A DNA stretch of 10,482 nucleotides from Acidimicrobiaceae bacterium (GTDB taxonomy: Bacteria; Actinomycetota; Acidimicrobiia; Acidimicrobiales; RAAP-2): assembly GCA_003164275.1 (NCBI GenBank), contig PLSY01000424.1, positions 1 through 10,482 on the forward strand. The letters run 5' to 3'. The notes under the pieces were generated by a model. The model saw only the letters and a list, made by a program, of their open reading frames with translations. It had not been told where the DNA came from and did no database searches. The translations under genes and the position numbers were made by a program. Of this stretch, positions 6,262-10,482 are shown piece after piece. Each line of letters opens with the position of its first letter. Position 1 is the first letter of the stretch.

Positions 6262-7572
6262 TCAGGAGGCCCTGCGCCCCTGGCCCGAGCGGGCAGGCAC
6301 GGGTCGCCTTGGCCCGGGTGGCGGGGGGATGGGGATGCCCATGAGCCGGGCCAGCTCGGGCACATAACCCGATGCCTTGCGGGCCGCGGCGAGGAGTGTC
6401 TCGTCGGCCCCGGTGGGCAACCCGGCGGGCTTCACGGTGCGACGAACCGGTGAGTCGACGACGACCTCCAACAAGGCCGTCCACTCCTCGGGCGGGGTGT
6501 CTGCCGTCATGGCCTGGCCTGCCGCGTCGGCCAGCCGCACGGCGAGCTCGGCCGACAGCCGGGCTGCAGGCTCGGGAGGCCGGATGGACGCCCGCACGGC
6601 GTCGGCCACGCGTCCGTCGTCGAGGGAGGTGGTGATCCGCTCGACCCACTTGTCCCGAAGGGCGGTGACCCGCTGATCGAGCGAGGTGCGAAGAGCAGTC
6701 GCCATCTCGGTGCCTTCTTCGTCCAAGGTGACGGTCGAGGCGGAGGCCACGATGGACCGCAGCTCTCGGAGGGGAACGTCCTTGCCGGCGTTGCGGGCGA
6801 CAGAGGCCCTGTCCTTCCAGGTGGCCAGGTTGACCAGGGGGAGGAGCTTCTCAGCCATGGCCAACAGGGGCCCGGGCGTCACCTCGGGGACGCTGTCGGC
6901 CCGCGCCCTCGTGTTCTGCTCCTCGATGGCCTGGCGAACGGCTGGGATGCCACCGCGCAGGAGCTGCTCGGCGACCGGCAGCTCCTCGGGCTTCAACGTG
7001 GCGAGGGCGGCATTGCGGAAGGTGTTGGACGTGGCCAGACGGCGCGGGTTGTCGCGACCGCCGGACTCGCGGCCTCCCGGGCGGGCAGGTCCAGAGCGCC
7101 CCCGGCTCGGTCCGCCGTCACCGGCTGGGGTGCGCGAGTCGCTCCGACCCCTCGGCGCGCCTTCACCCCGGCCTCGGTCGCCGCCGCCCTCGGGCCGCGG
7201 GCGTCCGCCGGCCGGGCGGCGAGCGCCATCCCTCGATCCGTCTCGCGGGCCATCGCGGTCATCGCGACGCGGGCGCTTGCCCTTTTGGGCCAGCACCACG
7301 TTCACGTCGGGGCCCTTTTGCGGCGTGCCGATGACCTCGATCCGGTGGGCGGACTTGGTGTCACCCTTACCCTTCGGCGGCATGAGGGCGACGACCGTCG
7401 TGCCGTCGAGTGTCGTCTCCACCTCGGCTCGAAGCACTGCACCCACAGCTGACCCTTCAGGGACCAAACTGGCGTCGACGGAACCCCGGGGCTGCTTGGC
7501 GCCGACGGCGCGCCAGGTCCACGTTGATTCGCCGCTTTGACTTGTGAGTTCGACTTCGATGCGATGGGCCAT
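6262..7572 (-). CDS. Uncharacterised protein with small N-terminal beta-rich domain, Arg/Gly/Asp-rich linker and C-terminal helical domain
   Basis: The protein has 436 residues. Residues 1-95 are predominantly beta-like, opening MAHRIEVELTSQSGESTWTW and ending with a second RIEVIG strand, suggesting a small barrel. Residues 97-178 are a disordered, strongly charged stretch rich in Arg, Gly, Asp and Pro with many RG, RDG and GGR units, resembling RGG-type RNA-binding tails. Residues 180-412 are helical (for example FRNAALATLKPEELPVAEQL and WVERITTSLDDGRVADAVRA), followed by a basic, proline-rich end. I recognise no catalytic motif and no named family; it may be a lineage-specific actinobacterial protein. 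RNA binding is an inference from composition. Start ATG at 7572 has no clear Shine-Dalgarno. A TAnnnT element (TAGCCT, minus strand, 7588-7583) 10 bases upstream would give a nearly leaderless message. It is transcribed divergently from the HtrA gene. Confidence 0.82.
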   Translation of the reverse strand: MAHRIEVELTSQSGESTWTWRAVGAKQPRGSVDASLVPEGSAVGAVLRAEVETTLDGTTVVALMPPKGKGDTKSAHRIEVIGTPQKGPDVNVVLAQKGKRPRRDDRDGPRDGSRDGARRPAGGRPRPEGGGDRGRGEGAPRGRSDSRTPAGDGGPSRGRSGPARPGGRESGGRDNPRRLATSNTFRNAALATLKPEELPVAEQLLRGGIPAVRQAIEEQNTRARADSVPEVTPGPLLAMAEKLLPLVNLATWKDRASVARNAGKDVPLRELRSIVASASTVTLDEEGTEMATALRTSLDQRVTALRDKWVERITTSLDDGRVADAVRASIRPPEPAARLSAELAVRLADAAGQAMTADTPPEEWTALLEVVVDSPVRRTVKPAGLPTGADETLLAAARKASGYVPELARLMGIPIPPPPGPRRPVPARSGQGRRAS

Positions 7573-7774
7573 ACCGGCGGACAGGCTACTGCCGCTACCG
7601 ACCTCTGGGGGAAAACTTCTTGACGGGGTGCCCTAAGAAGGCACTAAGAACCCCCTGAAATGCACGTTTACGGAAAGTCCCCGCCCTACGATGGCTAGAT
7701 CCCCCGGGCCAAAAGTGCCAGTGGCGACGTCGATGCCGACATCGCCCGGCGGTGGTCCGTACCTTGGAGAGACA
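7573..7774. promoter_or_regulatory. Divergent promoter region between the 436-residue protein gene and htrA
   Basis: This 202-base spacer must carry promoters for both genes. For htrA, TACGAT (7687-7692) fits the TAnnnT -10 pattern and predicts a leader of about 75-80 bases to GTG 7775. For the minus-strand gene, TAGCCT (7588-7583) is the best -10. An 11-base-spaced direct repeat and a hairpin overlapping it lie between them (listed separately). Confidence 0.5.
7633..7650. promoter_or_regulatory. Direct repeat CTAAGAA-N4-CTAAGAA, response-regulator-type site
   Basis: CTAAGAA occurs at 7633-7639 and again at 7644-7650, exactly 11 bases apart, with a weak third copy (CTGAAAT) another 11 bases on at 7655-7661. 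Eleven-base direct repeats are typical of OmpR/PhoB-family response-regulator sites. The first copy is also the loop of a small inverted repeat, GTGCC-CTAAGAA-GGCAC (7628-7644). It lies about 37 bases upstream of the htrA -10 candidate. Mycobacterial htrA-type proteases (pepD) are controlled by the two-component system MprAB, so such a site would fit, but no regulator gene is in view. Confidence 0.4.
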
Positions 7775-9313
7775 GTGACTGAGCATTCCCACAGCGATGG
7801 CGAGGTACCGGTCGACGCTGACGTCTCCGAGCTGGAGAGTCCCGGGACCCCGACCGCACCGTCGGCTGTTCCCCTTGGCCCGGCCGGTCCGGCCGAGGCC
7901 CGCCCGACCGAGAGGCTGAGCCCGACGACCCCGACCGAGCCGGTCCCGCTGGAGACGGCTTCTTCTACGTCCGCGTTCCTCCCGGCCGACTGGAGCGAGT
8001 CGGCCCGAGAGGTCATGCCCGGAGCGTCGAGCCCAGCCGTGGCCACCCCGTCTCACGAGGCTCGAGCCGCAGCTGCGACGACGGCTGCCGCTGTTCCGGC
8101 GTGGGGACCCGTCACGCCAACTCCCGACGGGGGAGAAGGGGCAAGACAGACTCCGCGGCCGAGGCGTTGGCAGTGGGGGGCCGTGGCCCTCGTCGCCGCT
8201 CTCATCGGTGGCGCCATCGGAGGAGGCATCGTCGCTGTCTCCACCCACAACGGCTCGACCACGGTGAAGGAGATCTCAGCCGGTCCCGCGCTGCTGAACG
8301 GCACGACCAACATCGAACAGGTCATCGCCAAGGTGCAGCCGGCCATCGTGTCGATCGACGCCAAGTCGACGTCGTCGTCTTCCACCCAGTCCATCTTCGG
8401 GGGAACGTCGAGCGGCGTCCAAGAGGACCAGGGGACGGGGATGATCATCACCTCCGATGGGGAGGTCGTGACCAACAACCACGTGATCGCTGGCGCAACG
8501 ACCATCACCGTCACGCTGTTCGGCAGCCTTAAGGCACTGCCGGCCAAGCTCATCGACACCGATCCGACCAATGACGTCGCCCTCCTCCAGATCACCGGCC
8601 AGTCCGACCTTCCAACCGTCTCCTACGGCAACTCGGACAACGTCCAGGTGGGTGACGCGGTGGTGGCCATCGGCAACGCCCTCGGGTTGTCCGCCGGCAC
8701 GCCGACGGTGACGCAGGGGATCATCTCGGCAAAGGGACGCACCGTCCAGGCGAGCGACTCGACCGGTAGCGCCACTGAGACCCTCACCAACATGTTCCAG
8801 ACCGATGCGGCCATTAATCCTGGCAACTCCGGTGGTCCGCTGGTCGACAGCTCGGGCAAGGTCATCGGCATGAACACGGCGGTGGCGGCGAGCGCGGATG
8901 GGACCTCCCAGGCCCAGAACATCGGCTTTGCCATTCCGATCAATGAGATCAAGTCGGCCGTTGCCAGCGTTAAGTCGAGCGGCACTATTCAGCGACCATA
9001 CCTCGGCGTGCGCTACGAGCCGATCACACCAGATGTTGTGGCCAGCCAGAACCTGAGCGTAAATCAAGGTGCACTCGTCATCGGCGATAGTGCGGATGCC
9101 GCGGTCGTGGCCGGATCACCCGCCGACAAGGCCGGTATCAAGAGCGGCGACATCATCACCAAAGTCGGTAGTCAGACGATCGACAGCAACCATTCTTTGA
9201 CCTCGCTCATCGCCAACTACAAGCCAGGCGACAAAGTTACCCTGACGATCCTCCGCAACGGCAAGACTCAGACGGTAGCGGTCACCGTCGGCACGGCTCC
9301 CTCCGGCTCTTAG
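7775..9313 (+). CDS. htrA: Membrane-anchored HtrA/DegP-family serine protease with one PDZ domain
   Basis: The protein has 512 residues from GTG 7775. I prefer this start over ATG 7691 because GGAGAG (7766-7771) gives a proper ribosome site and ATG 7691 falls inside the candidate -10 box. Layout: Pro/Ala/Thr-rich cytoplasmic region (1-133), one membrane helix WGAVALVAALIGGAIGGGIV (134-153), trypsin-like domain with triad His236 (TNNHVIAG), Asp267 (TNDVALLQI) and Ser352 (NPGNSGGPL), and a PDZ domain (about 405-505, SPADKAGIKSGDIITKVG). HtrA proteases degrade or refold misfolded envelope proteins under stress; the active domain lies outside the membrane. From about residue 390 (base 8941) GC falls and the sequence (RPYLGVRYEPITPDVV) reads more like Patescibacteria HtrA, so the gene may be mosaic. 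Its stop TAG (9311-9313) overlaps the stop of convergent prmC. Confidence 0.93.
   Translation: MTEHSHSDGEVPVDADVSELESPGTPTAPSAVPLGPAGPAEARPTERLSPTTPTEPVPLETASSTSAFLPADWSESAREVMPGASSPAVATPSHEARAAAATTAAAVPAWGPVTPTPDGGEGARQTPRPRRWQWGAVALVAALIGGAIGGGIVAVSTHNGSTTVKEISAGPALLNGTTNIEQVIAKVQPAIVSIDAKSTSSSSTQSIFGGTSSGVQEDQGTGMIITSDGEVVTNNHVIAGATTITVTLFGSLKALPAKLIDTDPTNDVALLQITGQSDLPTVSYGNSDNVQVGDAVVAIGNALGLSAGTPTVTQGIISAKGRTVQASDSTGSATETLTNMFQTDAAINPGNSGGPLVDSSGKVIGMNTAVAASADGTSQAQNIGFAIPINEIKSAVASVKSSGTIQRPYLGVRYEPITPDVVASQNLSVNQGALVIGDSADAAVVAGSPADKAGIKSGDIITKVGSQTIDSNHSLTSLIANYKPGDKVTLTILRNGKTQTVAVTVGTAPSGS
8915..8950. other. Probable compositional break or join point inside htrA
   Basis: Hand counts give 65% GC over 8701-8940, 59% over 8941-9300 and 55% over 9301-9720, with single 60-base blocks ranging widely, so this is a trend and not a sharp step. 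The change follows the codons for AQNIGFAIPI, one of the most conserved stretches of HtrA, where recombination or misassembly between two htrA genes would be easiest. The exact breakpoint cannot be fixed by eye. Confidence 0.45.
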
Positions 9314-10119
9314 GCTAGCTTGAAGCCAAGAATAAAGTAATCTTCCTCAGCAACCCTTAAGCCGTACTTCGCAGCTTCCTTGATCAAGTTCTCGTGCTGC
9401 CACGGATCGCATTCGGTGAAGAGCCAGCCGCCCGGGGATAAGTGATCACCGATCTGGGCAAAGCACTTTCGGTAGAGATCGAGCCCATCCTCGCCGCCAA
9501 AGAGAGCCAGGCCCGGCTCATAGGTTACCTCGGCCATCAGCTCGTCGCGCGCGTCGTCGCGTAGATAGGGGAGATTGGTCACGATTGTCTCAAACCTGCC
9601 CTCAACCTTATCCCACAGATCCGACTCAATGAAGTCGATCGACTCCTTGTAGGCTGCAGCGTTCTTTTTGGCAACTTTGAGAGCCGGGACCGAGACCTCT
9701 GTCGCAGTGATCTTGAGGTCTGGTCGATGCTGCGCAATCGCTACGGCCAAAGCGCCCGAGCCGGTACCGATGTCGATCAACTTCGACTTCTTCGGGGCAT
9801 GCTTAATAGCCCATTCGACCATATGCTCAGTCTCGACGCGGGGCGTCAGCACGTCGGGCGTAATGGAAAACTCGAGCCCATAAAACTCGCGTTTGCCGGT
9901 GAGGTGGACGAGTGGTACGCGTTTGGTGCGGCGCTGAACGATGATGGCATACATCTGGCGTTCTTCGGGCGTCAGCTCGTCGTCACTATGGGCGAGGAGC
10001 CAGGCGCGATCGTGTTTGAGAACGTGGCCTAAGAGCAGTTCGGCGTCGAGGCGGGGTGAACCAACCTGGTGGCTTTCGAGCCAACCCTTTGCGTCGATAA
10101 TGGCCTCTCCAATGGTCAT
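9310..10119 (-). CDS. prmC: Release factor glutamine N5-methyltransferase PrmC (HemK family)
   Basis: The protein has 269 residues and methylates the GGQ glutamine of peptide-chain release factors with S-adenosylmethionine in the cytoplasm. Seen: an N-terminal helical domain (1-75) ending [13 protein letters not shown] (69-81), the VLTPRVETE segment (90-98), the SAM motif [10 protein letters not shown] (116-125), and an active-site motif that reads N182-L-P-Y185 where most bacteria have NPPY. The NLPY variant and the tail TECDPWQHE...[11 protein letters not shown] are, in my recollection, typical of Patescibacteria, especially Saccharibacteria. GC is about 55% and third-position GC roughly 70% by eye, clearly below the left part of the window. 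Start ATG 10119 overlaps the prfA stop as ATGA, so the two are probably co-translated. The stop TAA (9312-9310) overlaps the htrA stop on the other strand. Confidence 0.95.
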   Translation of the reverse strand: MTIGEAIIDAKGWLESHQVGSPRLDAELLLGHVLKHDRAWLLAHSDDELTPEERQMYAIIVQRRTKRVPLVHLTGKREFYGLEFSITPDVLTPRVETEHMVEWAIKHAPKKSKLIDIGTGSGALAVAIAQHRPDLKITATEVSVPALKVAKKNAAAYKESIDFIESDLWDKVEGRFETIVTNLPYLRDDARDELMAEVTYEPGLALFGGEDGLDLYRKCFAQIGDHLSPGGWLFTECDPWQHENLIKEAAKYGLRVAEEDYFILGFKLA

Positions 10120-10482
10120 ACCCCCGCTTGCTCGAGCTTGAGTCGCAGATCCTCGGCACGTAGGGCCTCGAGCATCTCGTCGATCTGACCGGTCATAAAG
10201 CCGGGCAAGTTGTGTTTGCTGATACCGATGCGGTGATCGGTCACCCGGTCTTGTGGGAAGTTATAAGTTCTAATCTTTTCACTGCGATCGCCGGTGCCGA
10301 TCTGGCTCTGACGCGCCTCGCGGTTGGCCTGCTGTTCGGCCTCGGCTTTGGCTGCCAGAAGTCTGGAGCGCAGGACGCTCATGGCCTTGGTCTTGTTCTT
10401 GAGCTGACTCTTCTCATCCTGAATGGCTACCACCGTACCGGTCGGTAGGTGGGTAATGCGTACCGCCGAGTCGGTCGTGTTG
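10116..10482 (-). CDS. prfA: Peptide chain release factor 1, C-terminal part only
   Basis: The last 121 or so residues of RF1 are present; the gene continues beyond the right edge. The visible part begins [15 protein letters not shown], the segment that directly follows the catalytic GGQHV in RF1, so GGQ must lie just outside. It continues through [20 protein letters not shown] and [19 protein letters not shown] to TDHRIG, the standard RF1 C-terminal domain that recognises UAA and UAG stops together with the upstream tripeptide region. It overlaps prmC by four bases (ATGA), the common prfA-prmC arrangement in which the substrate gene precedes its methyltransferase. GC is lower than in the actinobacterial genes to the left. 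An internal GTG at 10433 is not a real start because the homologous frame stays open upstream. Confidence 0.95.
   Translation of the reverse strand, partial: NTTDSAVRITHLPTGTVVAIQDEKSQLKNKTKAMSVLRSRLLAAKAEAEQQANREARQSQIGTGDRSEKIRTYNFPQDRVTDHRIGISKHNLPGFMTGQIDEMLEALRAEDLRLKLEQAGV

Noticed and set aside
7691..7774. Upstream ATG start for HtrA (28 extra residues)
   Set aside because: The ATG lies inside the candidate -10 element TACGAT and lacks a Shine-Dalgarno, while GTG 7775 has GGAGAG at suitable spacing.

Overview
The window is a high-GC chromosomal segment (about 72% GC in 60-base samples I counted by hand in the helicase and ThyX-like genes) that looks like Actinomycetota. The reasons are a tatC-helY gene pair with overlapping ends, as in mycobacteria, a DUF4193 zinc-ribbon gene (an actinobacterial family), near-uniform G/C third codon positions and frequent GTG starts. 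Class Acidimicrobiia is my best guess but is not proven.

Layout. 1-4139 is a tightly packed plus-strand block: the end of tatC (Tat translocase), a short HelY/Ski2-type RNA helicase starting on a 4-base ATGA overlap, and, 12 bases later, a 552-residue protein built from two ThyX-like halves. 4140-4624 is a 485-base spacer of lower GC with several inverted repeats and no convincing gene. 4625-6218 holds three plus-strand genes: a very acidic DUF4193 protein, a 189-residue protein with a conserved helical tail, and a GNAT acetyltransferase. 6262-7572 (minus) is a 436-residue protein with an Arg/Gly/Asp-rich middle. It is divergent from a membrane-anchored HtrA serine protease at 7775-9313 (plus). 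The 202-base divergent spacer carries a direct repeat with exactly 11-base spacing, typical of OmpR/PhoB-type regulators. 9310-10482 (minus) holds prmC and the 3' part of prfA, a translation-termination pair that also overlaps by ATGA.

The main oddity is at the right end. GC falls from about 65% (8701-8940) to about 59% (8941-9300) and about 55% (9301-9720). The C-terminal third of HtrA, PrmC and RF1 read like Patescibacteria/Saccharibacteria proteins rather than actinobacterial ones (NLPY instead of NPPY in PrmC; the HtrA tail starting RPYLGVRY). The change falls just after the conserved HtrA stretch AQNIGFAIPI. This is either a real recombination or transfer event or, at least as likely, a chimeric metagenome contig joined at a conserved htrA stretch.

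I found no tRNA, rRNA, CRISPR array, insertion sequence or recognisable defence or biosynthetic system. The most novel protein-level observation is the tandem ThyX-like protein, whose two halves keep complementary parts of the catalytic motif.
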